In this document: piece after piece, positions 7,991-15,171 of the stretch
Position numbering within the stretch: the first letter of the stretch is position 1
How the letters are laid out: every line of letters begins with the position of its first letter
NCBI GenBank assembly: GCA_963836405.1
Contig: CAWIJL010000013.1
Coordinates: forward strand, 1-64,000
Reading direction: 5' to 3'
From: CAWIJJ01 sp963836405
Lineage (GTDB): Bacteria > Acidobacteriota > Terriglobia > Bryobacterales > Bryobacteraceae
DNA: 64,000 nucleotides
Program-made: the position numbers and the translations under genes
The notes under the pieces: model-generated
What the model was told of the DNA's origin: nothing
The model's input: the letters and a program-made list of their open reading frames with translations, nothing else
Database searches by the model: none

Positions 7991-10039
7991 TCACTGATAC
8001 AGGCGGCCGATATTGAATTTGCGCATGCGCGATTGCAACGTCGTCCGTCTCAGGCCGAGCCGGGCTGCCGCTCCGTTCGGCCCTCCGACGATGCCGTTCG
8101 CATCTTTCAGCGCTTGCAAGATACGCGCGCGCTCAGCGGCGTCCGACGCATCTGAATTCCGCCGAACCCGATGCGCCGGCGCGCTGTCACCGCTAATCAC
8201 ATCCGGCAGATCAACGCGCAGCTCAGGTCCGTTGCTCAAAATCACGGACCGCTCGATGACGTTCTGTAGTTCGCGAATATTGCCGGGCCAATCGTAGTTG
8301 ATGAGCGCTTCCAGCGCCTGCGTTGGGATTCTGTCGACTTTGCGGTCCAAACGCTGTGCGTGTTTTTGGACGAAGTAACGCGTGAGTAAGGGGATATCCT
8401 CCCGCCGCTCCCGCAATGGCGGGACAGTCAGAGGAAAAACGTGCAACCGGTAATATAGGTCCGCCCGGAACCTGTTCTCATCGACCATGGCTTTCAAGTC
8501 GCGATTGGTGGCGACAACAAACCGGACGTTTGTCCGGATGGTTCGGGTGCCACCCACACGCTCGAACTCCTGATCTTGAATAGCGCGTAGCAGTTTCGGC
8601 TGGAGTTCGAGAGGCATTTCGCCGATTTCGTCCAGAAAGAGTGTTCCGTTATCCGCCAGTTCAAAGCGGCCGATCTTCTGTGCCACGGCTCCGGTGAAGG
8701 ATCCCTTTTCGTGTCCGAAGAGCTCGCTTTCGAGCAGGCTGCCGGGGATGGCGGCGCAGTTTACCTTGACGAAGCTGCCCCTGCTCCGGCTGCTCATCTC
8801 GTGAACGGCGCGGGCTACAAGTTCCTTTCCGGTGCCCGTTTCCCCAAGTATCAGAACCGTTGCGTCGGTAGGCGCGACGATCTGAACGCCTTTCAAAACG
8901 GACTGGAAAGCTGCGCCCTCGCCAACCATGTTGCCGTTGTTATGGTCGAGCCGGATCTCGTCCTCAAGGTAGTGCTTCTCGGTGGCGAGCCGCTCCTTCA
9001 TCTCCTGGAGTTGGCGGTATGCCAGGGCGTTTTCCACGGCGATGGCAATCTGTCTTGCAACCTGCACCAGAAAATCGATATCTTCATCCGTCCAATCGTC
9101 GTCTGTAATTCTGCCGAGTTCGAGCGTGCCGAGCGTTCCATTACCGGTGACCAACGGAACCGAGCAGGCAGACTTGTAGCCCATGTCCACACGATGGCGG
9201 AAGTGGGGAGAGGAGTAGCGGTCCAGATCGGTAGGGCGAACGACCACAGGCTTGCCGGTCGCCAGCACCTCTGCCGCGGGCATCCCCTCCGGCGTAATGC
9301 GGCCGTCTACCTTGTCAAAAAGCGGAGTGCCGGTGAAATGAAGACCGACCATCTCCAGGCTGCCGGACTCGTCGCGTAACGTCATCACGGAGAAATGGTG
9401 CTCGATCACGTTTGAAAGCTGCGCCGATATGGCCGAGAACAACTCGTCCGTAGAGAGCTTCGACACCAGCGCATTCGTGATGTCGAATAGCGTCCGCAGA
9501 CGGTCCCGTTCACGGACTGCTTCCTGCCTGGCAAGGAAGGACTCGACTGCGACGGCGAACTCGCTGGCAACGCGCTCAAGGAATGCCAGCTCGGCTGGGC
9601 TGGGATCGTACGGCGAAAGGCAACCGAACCCGAAAGCGCCGAGCCGATTGTCGCCTGCCGTGAGTGGAAGCAGGGTGACCGCGTTGACACCCGAGGACCG
9701 CACACGGTTCCTGAACGCCGGCCAGCGCGTCTCAGCCTCGAGAGAAGCGATTACGAGCGGCTGCTGATGGAGCCATACCCAACCGGCCGGATCCTGATCG
9801 ACGGGCACGGAAAGGCTTGCGGTTCGGCTTCCGGGCTTGCTCAGGAAATGACCCTGCATCACGCCGTTCCTGGTATCGTGCAGAGTCAGGCCAACGTAGT
9901 CGAAGCCGACGATTCGGCGAACCGATTCTCCCACACCAGAGAGCAGGCTTTCCAGATCACTGCGGCCGGCGATCGAACGCGAGAGCGCGACGACCGCTTC
10001 ATAGATTTCCGTAGTCGATGCCTCCAGAGCCTCGATCAT
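7991..10039 (-). CDS. EBP1: GAF-GAF-AAA+-Fis sigma-54-dependent activator (FhlA/NorR-like)
   Basis: 682 residues. Two GAF-like sensor regions (about 20-165 and 185-335) precede a linker and an AAA+ domain with Walker A GETGTGKELVARA, L1 loop GSFTGA (GAFTGA variant with Ser), Walker B TLFLDEIGEMP and arginine-finger region. A Fis-type HTH closes it: AARLGLRRTTLQSRMRKFNI. Such proteins remodel RNAP-sigma54 at -24/-12 promoters in response to a ligand bound by GAF; the ligand is not readable here. The ATG at 10039 is chosen because a sigma-54-type promoter at 10067-10082 would lie inside any longer version. Probably autoregulated. Confidence 0.92.
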   Translation of the reverse strand: MIEALEASTTEIYEAVVALSRSIAGRSDLESLLSGVGESVRRIVGFDYVGLTLHDTRNGVMQGHFLSKPGSRTASLSVPVDQDPAGWVWLHQQPLVIASLEAETRWPAFRNRVRSSGVNAVTLLPLTAGDNRLGAFGFGCLSPYDPSPAELAFLERVASEFAVAVESFLARQEAVRERDRLRTLFDITNALVSKLSTDELFSAISAQLSNVIEHHFSVMTLRDESGSLEMVGLHFTGTPLFDKVDGRITPEGMPAAEVLATGKPVVVRPTDLDRYSSPHFRHRVDMGYKSACSVPLVTGNGTLGTLELGRITDDDWTDEDIDFLVQVARQIAIAVENALAYRQLQEMKERLATEKHYLEDEIRLDHNNGNMVGEGAAFQSVLKGVQIVAPTDATVLILGETGTGKELVARAVHEMSSRSRGSFVKVNCAAIPGSLLESELFGHEKGSFTGAVAQKIGRFELADNGTLFLDEIGEMPLELQPKLLRAIQDQEFERVGGTRTIRTNVRFVVATNRDLKAMVDENRFRADLYYRLHVFPLTVPPLRERREDIPLLTRYFVQKHAQRLDRKVDRIPTQALEALINYDWPGNIRELQNVIERSVILSNGPELRVDLPDVISGDSAPAHRVRRNSDASDAAERARILQALKDANGIVGGPNGAAARLGLRRTTLQSRMRKFNIGRLYQ

Positions 10040-10066
10040 AATTTCGTTTCGTCTCCAGCTTTGACT

Positions 10067-10082
10067 GGCAACACAATAGCCA
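10067..10082 (-). promoter_or_regulatory. Candidate sigma-54 promoter of EBP1
   Basis: Minus strand TGGCTATTGTGTTGCC; predicted start near 10056, 17 nt before the ATG at 10039. It argues against the longer frame starting at 10108. Confidence 0.6.
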
Positions 10083-10129
10083 AAGACCCGACAAATGCTT
10101 TCATGCACTTATGCAAATCCGCCGGCCTT

Positions 10130-10160
10130 CTTCGGCAGGCGCCGACGTCATCTGCCGAAG
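10130..10160. promoter_or_regulatory. Perfect 9-bp-arm palindrome upstream of EBP1
   Basis: CTTCGGCAG-N13-CTGCCGAAG, centre about 64 bp upstream of the EBP1 -24 box. It could fold in RNA downstream of the DksA-type gene, but no T-run follows, so an activator site is favoured over a terminator. Confidence 0.55.
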
Positions 10161-10187
10161 GATTTGGCGATCCGGCACCGGAAACGT

Positions 10188-10628
10188 TCAGGCGGCCCGG
10201 GGCCCATCGAAATCGGGCGCCGACACCTCCCTTCGTATAGCCTCGATCTCTGTCTGGCAGCGGTCACAGAAAGCGGCCCAAGGGATGGCTTGAAGGCGCT
10301 TCATCGGGATGGGCGTGGCGCATCGTATGCAGTCGCCATAGGAATCCGCTTCCAGTGCGCGGAGGGCACGCTCAACATTGGCCAAGGCCGACGAGAAACG
10401 GTTCAGCATACCCGCAACACGCTCCCGGTCCGCGGTGCACTGAGTGGGTGGGAGCCGGTCATTCCTGCGCTGTTGGCGGCTCAGTTCTCTAATCCGGCCG
10501 GAGAGTTGACTGGACAGTTCGAGCCGTCTGGTCTCCAGCGCAGCCCGAAGGTTCGTTCGCTCATGATTCGAGATTCTTCTTCTGCTCACGTCCTTGTGCC
10601 TCATTAAACCGCGTTGGCGCTGATTCAT
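10188..10628 (-). CDS. DksA/TraR-family C4 zinc-finger protein
   Basis: Up to 146 residues. The C-terminal part holds CIRC-X17-CDRC (C-X2-C-X17-C-X2-C), the DksA/TraR zinc-finger spacing; the middle is a charged helical region likely to form the family coiled coil. DksA-type proteins enter the RNA polymerase secondary channel and alter initiation, often with ppGpp. Start uncertain: ATG 10628 (overlapping the stop of a short upstream ORF as ATGA) or ATG 10604; neither has a clear Shine-Dalgarno. It lies just upstream of EBP1 on the same strand and may be cotranscribed with the short sigma-54-driven ORFs at 11.0-11.1 kb. Confidence 0.8.
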   Translation of the reverse strand: MNQRQRGLMRHKDVSRRRISNHERTNLRAALETRRLELSSQLSGRIRELSRQQRRNDRLPPTQCTADRERVAGMLNRFSSALANVERALRALEADSYGDCIRCATPIPMKRLQAIPWAAFCDRCQTEIEAIRREVSAPDFDGPRAA

Positions 10629-10780
10629 CGGCACCGCGCCAGGTAGCCGGCGGCGCCTGCGACCCGCAGAGCGCCCTTCTGCAGAGCCCACGATGCGCCT
10701 CTGTAACGCTGTCGCGCTTCCGCCATGATCCGGCTTGGCGCTGCAGGCACACCGTCATCCGGGCCGAGTTGCTCGATCAT
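10625..10780 (-). CDS. Short ORF coupled to the DksA-type gene (unrecognised, 51 aa)
   Basis: Begins MIEQLGPDDGVPAAP and ends GAAGYLARCR; its stop overlaps the ATG of the next gene as ATGA, and its own start overlaps the stop of another upstream frame as ATGA. No known domain. The chained overlaps suggest translation, but codon evidence is thin and it could be the relic of a longer gene. Confidence 0.35.
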   Translation of the reverse strand: MIEQLGPDDGVPAAPSRIMAEARQRYRGASWALQKGALRVAGAAGYLARCR

Positions 10781-11024
10781 TGCCGCGGCCACGGTTCAAC
10801 CCGCCATCGAGTACTCGGGAGAATCCACGTATAGGTCGAATAGTTCGGTCGAAAACTCGCGATTGCCGGGATCCGCCCGACTGTTTCCAAATGTGCTTGC
10901 GCCTTACGCGCGATCCTGCGTGCCGACAGTGGACCCGACACCTGGAATAGCCTTCACCTTCCAGAAGCGAGGCTGCTACGGCCGCCCAGGCCCACACCAA
11001 CAGAACAGCCGTGGCGGACCTCAT
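10755..11024 (-). CDS. Short exported-looking ORF, possibly frameshifted (unrecognised)
   Basis: ATG 11024 follows the stop of the 35-aa ORF by one base. The start MRSATAVLLVWAWAAVAAS is signal-peptide-like. After about 40 residues the sequence becomes Arg-rich and implausible, while a neighbouring frame reads ADPGNREFSTELFDLYVDSPEYSMAG then stop, which looks protein-like. A single-base shift near 10900 would join them. Function unknown. Confidence 0.3.
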   Translation of the reverse strand: MRSATAVLLVWAWAAVAASLLEGEGYSRCRVHCRHAGSRVRRKHIWKQSGGSRQSRVFDRTIRPIRGFSRVLDGGLNRGRGNDRATRPG

Positions 11025-11025
11025 T

Positions 11026-11133
11026 TCAGGGCCTCTTCCTCGATCTGCGGCGATCTTCCGCCGGCGCCGTTTCGAAGAACGACAAGGCGAAGCAGAAACC
11101 AACCAATGCACAAAGCGACCATACCACCCACAT
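11026..11133 (-). CDS. 35-aa single-span membrane protein
   Basis: MWVVWSLCALVGFCFALSFF forms one membrane span, followed by a short charged, Arg-rich tail. A GAGGATAA ribosome site sits right before ATG 11133. It is the first ORF after the candidate sigma-54 promoter at 11163-11178. The architecture (one span plus basic tail) resembles the 39-aa protein at 52187-52306, also behind such a promoter. Function unknown. Confidence 0.55.
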   Translation of the reverse strand: MWVVWSLCALVGFCFALSFFETAPAEDRRRSRKRP

Positions 11134-11162
11134 TTACTTATCCTCGCTTCGAATCTGGATAG

Positions 11163-11178
11163 TGCATGTTTGCGGCCA
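11163..11178 (-). promoter_or_regulatory. Candidate sigma-54 promoter of the 35-aa ORF
   Basis: Minus strand TGGCCGCAAACATGCA; predicted start near 11152, leader about 19 nt including the ribosome site. Confidence 0.6.
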
Positions 11179-11226
11179 GCAGAAATGATTGATTCGGCGC
11201 GCCCAACACTCGGCGACGACATCGCA

Positions 11227-11263
11227 TGCCGAGGCAAGTGCCGGAATTCTCCGCTGCTCGGCA
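11227..11263. promoter_or_regulatory. Candidate activator site upstream of the 35-aa ORF
   Basis: TGCCGA ... TCGGCA flanking a GGCAAGTGCCGGAATTC core; the same core recurs at 7764-7780. It is 50-86 bp upstream of the -24 box. Confidence 0.45.
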
Positions 11264-11309
11264 GTGTATTGAGGCTTCGCCGCATACGTAAAGCGCGTAA
11301 CACAGGCTG

Positions 11310-11582
11310 CTACGCAGCGGCTTGACTGATTTTTGCAACAATGTAGGAGCAGTAAACTCCTGCCGCACGCAAGCGAACGCCCTTCGCCGTCAGCCGGGCC
11401 AGAAGAGCACGTCCGCTCTCGTCGATGCTGGAAACGTCACGCAGATAGAGGCGGATTGGTCGTCGTTGCGCAGCCGCCTGTGTGGCACAGGTCTCAACCG
11501 CGCCGACGTACTCGCCGGACAATTCGCCGTCCACCGTGATCGTGATGAGCTTCGGCAACGTTGCCGTCATGATCCGAATCAT
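11310..11582 (-). CDS. STAS-like protein (anti-anti-sigma type)
   Basis: 90 residues with the alternating strand/helix pattern of STAS domains: ITITVDGELSGEYV, then RPIRLYLRDVSSIDESGRALLARL. STAS proteins of this size usually bind anti-sigma factors or sensor kinases; the Ser/Asp region SSIDESG is where phosphorylation would occur in SpoIIAA-like proteins. It is a paralogue of 58931-59224 (shared MIR(I/V)MTA start and YLRDV..IDE.GRALL). The ATG overlaps the stop of the upstream 58-aa ORF by 4 bp, so the two are coupled. Confidence 0.75.
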   Translation of the reverse strand: MIRIMTATLPKLITITVDGELSGEYVGAVETCATQAAAQRRPIRLYLRDVSSIDESGRALLARLTAKGVRLRAAGVYCSYIVAKISQAAA

Positions 11583-11755
11583 CTTAATTGCCTCGCACTT
11601 AACTTATGCACGCCTGTTTCCAGGAAAGAAGACGCTTGTATCTCCGACAAGCGTTCCACGATGACGCGCGCCGCCATCTCCGTTCCCCGCCGATATATCA
11701 CAGTAAAGGCGGCTACGTCCAGACACACCAGTACCGTCAGAACAATGTGTTTCAT
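11579..11755 (-). CDS. 58-aa ORF with a DUF4136-like leader (unrecognised)
   Basis: Start MKHIVLTVLVCLDVAAF closely resembles the signal peptide of the DUF4136-type gene (MKYITLTGLVCLGIAAF, 13616), and the bases around both starts are alike too. After the leader the sequence (IYRRGTEMAARVIVERL) is unrelated. The last bases overlap the STAS ATG (ATGA). Possibly a membrane-anchored peptide or a chimera left by recombination. Confidence 0.5.
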   Translation of the reverse strand: MKHIVLTVLVCLDVAAFTVIYRRGTEMAARVIVERLSEIQASSFLETGVHKLSARQLR

Positions 11756-11884
11756 GTTGTGATTCGCCTTGGAGTTGTTGTGGGGCGGCCTAACAGTCCG
11801 GGGTGGAAGTCAGAAAACAGTTTTCATGGAGATTGTTTAATCGTAGAATCGCCTTATGGCGATGGGAACGCGGAGCGGAGCACC

Positions 11885-12560
11885 AGGAGGAGTTTTGGAT
11901 TCCGACTTGCATCTTGGCGCGCCCGGCCAGTCATCCCTTTTATGAACGCTTGAATCGGCTCATGACGGAACACGATTTTGACAGATTCGTGGAGGGAAAA
12001 TGCCGGCGGTTTTACGCGGCCACTAAATGGGTCCGACCGGGCTTTGGCACCGGAGAATGCTATTTCCGCCTAGCTGCGTGGTGGGCTACTACGAGAGCAG
12101 GATCGATCAGCGAACGTGGGATTGCGTGGCGGACGGGAGACTCGCTGTCGATCATGAGAGTTCTCGTGCGGCATACCGTTGGACGAGGGAGCGCCGGACC
12201 ATACGACGATCATCTGCCGATGGCGGGTTGGTGAAGGGGAAAAGACGGCATCGACGCGACGAGGAAGGGAATGCGGCGCTGTCGGTCGATTGCTGCACGG
12301 TGGGACAATGGCCAGAGTTACGAAGATTAAGGACTGGCGCAGCAGTCGGGGATCTGCGACGCCGAGCGCGAGGATATGGCGCGGATGGATCGAAAGCGGA
12401 AGATAGAAGAGGGTCGAACGGATTGGGTGAAGCATGACGCTGGAGCCCGCATCACCAAAATGAAGGAGTGCTGCTACGCCTGGCCCACAAGGAGCCGAAG
12501 GACATGGAGCACGAGGCATGATCGTCGTGCGCCGTCCTGCAGCGGAGCGGTTGGGCGATG
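11885..12560 (+). pseudogene. Degraded DDE transposase relic A
   Basis: Recognisable pieces in shifting plus-strand frames: HPFYERLNRLMTEHDFD, then ERGIAWRTGDSLSI, then GAPDHTTI, then RMDRKRK and ARITKMK. Their order matches a DDE-type IS transposase (HPFYERLN...SERGIAWR...PDHSTISRTRR...DRKRK...ARITKMKDG), but several frameshifts and stops break it. No terminal repeats could be assigned. It marks an old insertion between the STAS gene and the DUF4136-type gene. Confidence 0.7.
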
Positions 12561-12609
12561 GCTTCACCGCTGAGAACGGTGGAGGAACTCTGAGGGAGCC
12601 CTGGAGGCG

Positions 12610-12905
12610 TCACGCCGATGAAAGCTCTGGAAGATGACACACTGCTGGTCATCATCCAGCAAGCGTTGGCTAAACGCTGCAAGAAGAGCAAGACGCGTGG
12701 CCGAAAGGGAACGCGGGCCGAGGTTGTACTCAGAGATGCGGCTGTTGAAGCATGTTCGCGACTGGAGTTACGAAGTGCTATCGCGGGAAGTGCGCGCCAA
12801 TCTGGTCTATCGCGAGTTCACCCGGATCGGCGGCGACAAGGTCAAGGACGACCGAACGATGGGAAACCTAGCGCGCCAATCTGGGGCACGGGTGGGATCG
12901 TAACC
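12610..12905 (+). pseudogene. Degraded transposase relic B (different family)
   Basis: A fragment reading RLLKHVRDWSYEVLSREVRANLVYREFTR and GGDKVKDDRTMG (written here in pieces) corresponds to the N-terminal part of another DDE transposase (LLKHV.NWSY..LEREVRANLVYR.F.R). Frames change between 12.6 and 12.9 kb and the catalytic part is missing. It lies directly after relic A, so two unrelated elements decayed at the same spot. Confidence 0.6.
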
Positions 12906-13079
12906 CTTCATTTTCGAATGGTGTTGATCGCCAGCGGATATCGAACTCGCATATATGGGGTCGGGAGTAAGCTGCGGGTCAGTAGCGCCTTACTATCATC
13001 TCGACCCTTGCGTGAATTTCGCGCGCTCCCAAATCACAAAACTGCCTTCCACCCCGGGCTGCTAACTAACTCTAACCGA
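12906..13079. other. Non-coding gap
   Basis: No supported gene or repeat; likely leftover of the transposase region. Confidence 0.4.
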
Positions 13080-13616
13080 TTACGACCGCTTACCTGTCCC
13101 TGGGGGATAGTTCCTGAACAGCTTGGCCATCGCCTTCTCCAGGTTCCGGTAATTCTTGTCGGGGTCCTTACTGAGGTTCAGTGTCTTGGACGCGGCGCCG
13201 CGCCACACCAGTTGCTTGCTGGCGGGATCGAATAGCCCAATCGTCAACTTGCCAACATCGACGGTGGAAGTCGTCACCCGGCCATTGCCCCATCCGAACG
13301 GACCGCCCCACCTGCCCCAGCCACCGGCGCCGATGCTGTCAAATTCCTTTTCCTGTGAGATTCCCGCCTGGTACCCCACGACGAGGTCGCCGTCACTGTC
13401 TACGCGCCGCAGGCCCTTGCCGGCGAGTTGTGCGTCCACGGAGCGTTTGATGTCCTGATCCAATAGCTGATCGCCAGGGTCCACGCGCCGGTAGTCGATC
13501 CAATTGTAGGTCTTATACGCACTGAAGTTTGCCGAGCGATTGTAGTCGAACTGCACCTCCTGTGCGAAGGCGGCTATCCCGAGACAAACGAGTCCAGTCA
13601 GAGTAATGTATTTCAT
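13080..13616 (-). CDS. DUF4136-type secreted/envelope protein
   Basis: 178 residues with signal peptide MKYITLTGLVCLGIAAFAQ. Then comes the family pattern of a strand with FDYNRSANFSAYKTYNW, LDQDIKRSVDAQLAGKGLRRVDSDGDLVVGY, and a C-terminal ...PPGTGKRS. DUF4136 proteins are small periplasmic/outer-membrane-associated proteins of unknown function. Start 13616 is set by AAAAGGAG with good spacing; the frame is open further upstream but that part contains the candidate sigma-54 promoter. A Gly/Trp-rich loop (GAGGWGRWGGPFGWG) in the middle is unusual. Confidence 0.85.
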   Translation of the reverse strand: MKYITLTGLVCLGIAAFAQEVQFDYNRSANFSAYKTYNWIDYRRVDPGDQLLDQDIKRSVDAQLAGKGLRRVDSDGDLVVGYQAGISQEKEFDSIGAGGWGRWGGPFGWGNGRVTTSTVDVGKLTIGLFDPASKQLVWRGAASKTLNLSKDPDKNYRNLEKAMAKLFRNYPPGTGKRS

Positions 13617-13677
13617 GTTGATTCTCCTTTTGATTGCCAGCGATCCGCTGCGCGAGTCGCTTTCACAGCCAACCAAA

Positions 13678-13693
13678 TGCACACGGATATCCA
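13678..13693 (-). promoter_or_regulatory. Candidate sigma-54 promoter of the DUF4136 gene
   Basis: Minus strand TGGATATCCGTGTGCA; predicted start near 13667, leader about 51 nt. Confidence 0.5.
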
Positions 13694-13735
13694 GTGCCGC
13701 GGTTCCAATCTAAAGGATTTAGTCGTTACGGGTCA

Positions 13736-13754
13736 GGCAAGCCCGTCTATTGCC
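13736..13754. promoter_or_regulatory. Candidate activator half-site pair (DUF4136 gene)
   Basis: GGCAA-N9-TTGCC, 45-60 bp upstream of the -24 box; shorter arms than the other sites. Confidence 0.35.
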
Positions 13755-13797
13755 GCATCATGAGCCGAGACGTCGCCGGGTCTCGCTGGTCGGCACG

Positions 13798-15171
13798 TCA
13801 TGCGGCGGTTTGCGATTTGCGTAGAGCGTGCTTGTTCGACTGCTTCTTATACTCGCGCGCCAGAACGGTCACGATACAGATCCAAATGACTGTGAACCCC
13901 AGGTTAAGCGCGGCAAAGGACGACACCACAAACCCCATCGCCGTTCCCGCATAGACCACCCCTGCCTGAAGCACGTCGCCGAATCGCCAGAAGAAGCTGT
14001 CGATCGCAGCCTTTGCTTTGTACTTCGCATCGCGGCTGGTGGGGAGGAAGAGACTATGTCTCGCCGTGTTTTGGATCGAGTAATCGCAGCTATTGTCCAG
14101 CATCTTCAAAATGCGGACCAGTCCCAGAAGCGGCGCCACCAGAATCACGGAGTAACCCACCAGTGCGATCATCGGGCCCACAAACAAGGCGCGGGCCGGA
14201 CCGGTCACCTTGAAAAGCCGTGCGACGAAGAAGCTTTGCAGAATCAGGCCGGTGATATTCACCCACGCGAAAAACGACCCGTAGAATTCGCCGATGAACC
14301 GCTGGCGCGCGACCATCATGGCAGCGCCCGGAAAGGCTCGGGCCGCTTCCGCTACTACAAGCTTGCTCAGCAGGAACTCGCCCGAGGTATTGACGATATT
14401 GATGAGCACAACCAGAGCTGCGATCAACATCAAGTAGCGGTCGCGGAAGATCAGTTGAAACCCACCCTCCTTGCTCAAAGGCCGCTCAGCGACTGTCCGG
14501 GCTGCGGGCTCGACCTTACGCACCTGCAGGCGGTTGATCCACGCGGTCAGTATCGCGCACACGACCAGCAGGACTCCGCCGGCAGTCATCAACCCGTACG
14601 GTCCGGCAAACCGTATCAGCCGGGTGGCCGCCACAGCCCCGACCCACGCACCCAGCGAACTGCCTAATCCCAGCAGCGGAAACAGCCGTTCTCCCTGACG
14701 CTGGGTGTATAGGTCATTGGCAAAAGCCCAGAGTTGCGCAATCACCAGGACGTTGAACACGCCCACCCACAGAAAAAACGTCACGCCTTCGTGAAAGCCC
14801 ATCCTGCCGCAACCGATGAACACGAGCAGATTCGAAGCGAAGAACAGCATGACCCCTGTTACCAGGCGAACACGGGTCACGCGCGACGCGAGCACCCCAT
14901 ACAGCGGCACGATCGCGAGCAGGAGCAGCGCCTGACCCGCGGACGAATAGGATTTCACTTCGGCACCGCCTTGCGAGAGGATGAGCGCTTCACGGGCCGT
15001 CTTGAGCATGTAATAGGCGCCCAGGAGCAGGAACAGGTTGAACGTCAACAGCAAAGCGACAACGCCCTCGCCGGCGCGGACGTCCGCCAGGTGCGCCAGC
15101 AACTCCTCCAGCCGGCTTCTCGGTGTAAGCGAAGGGAAGCGGAGCGTTGTGAATGATTCGAGAGCGGTCAT
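13798..15171 (-). CDS. Npt/TLC-type nucleotide transporter-like membrane protein
   Basis: 457 residues with about 12 hydrophobic spans (for example VVALLLTFNLFLLLGAYYMLK and FNVLVIAQLWAFANDLY). The pattern FNLFLLLGAYYMLKTAREALIL and the late ...SIQNTARHSLFLPTSRDAKYKAKAAIDSF correspond to the ADP/ATP translocase (Npt/TLC) superfamily as found in chlamydiae and in free-living Acidobacteriota and others. Real substrate is unknown; nucleotide exchange cannot be assumed. The ATG overlaps the stop of the MFS-HEAT gene by 4 bp. It is the last gene of the long minus-strand string starting with TetR. Confidence 0.85.
   Translation of the reverse strand: MTALESFTTLRFPSLTPRSRLEELLAHLADVRAGEGVVALLLTFNLFLLLGAYYMLKTAREALILSQGGAEVKSYSSAGQALLLLAIVPLYGVLASRVTRVRLVTGVMLFFASNLLVFIGCGRMGFHEGVTFFLWVGVFNVLVIAQLWAFANDLYTQRQGERLFPLLGLGSSLGAWVGAVAATRLIRFAGPYGLMTAGGVLLVVCAILTAWINRLQVRKVEPAARTVAERPLSKEGGFQLIFRDRYLMLIAALVVLINIVNTSGEFLLSKLVVAEAARAFPGAAMMVARQRFIGEFYGSFFAWVNITGLILQSFFVARLFKVTGPARALFVGPMIALVGYSVILVAPLLGLVRILKMLDNSCDYSIQNTARHSLFLPTSRDAKYKAKAAIDSFFWRFGDVLQAGVVYAGTAMGFVVSSFAALNLGFTVIWICIVTVLAREYKKQSNKHALRKSQTAA

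Noticed and set aside
10039..10108. Longer EBP1 start (ATG 10108)
   Set aside because: Would place the -24/-12 element and predicted transcript start inside the coding region; the N-terminal extension has no homologous look.
10130..10160. Palindrome read as a terminator of the DksA-type gene
   Set aside because: No T-run on the transcript side and the same spaced arms recur before xfp, where no terminator is needed in that position.
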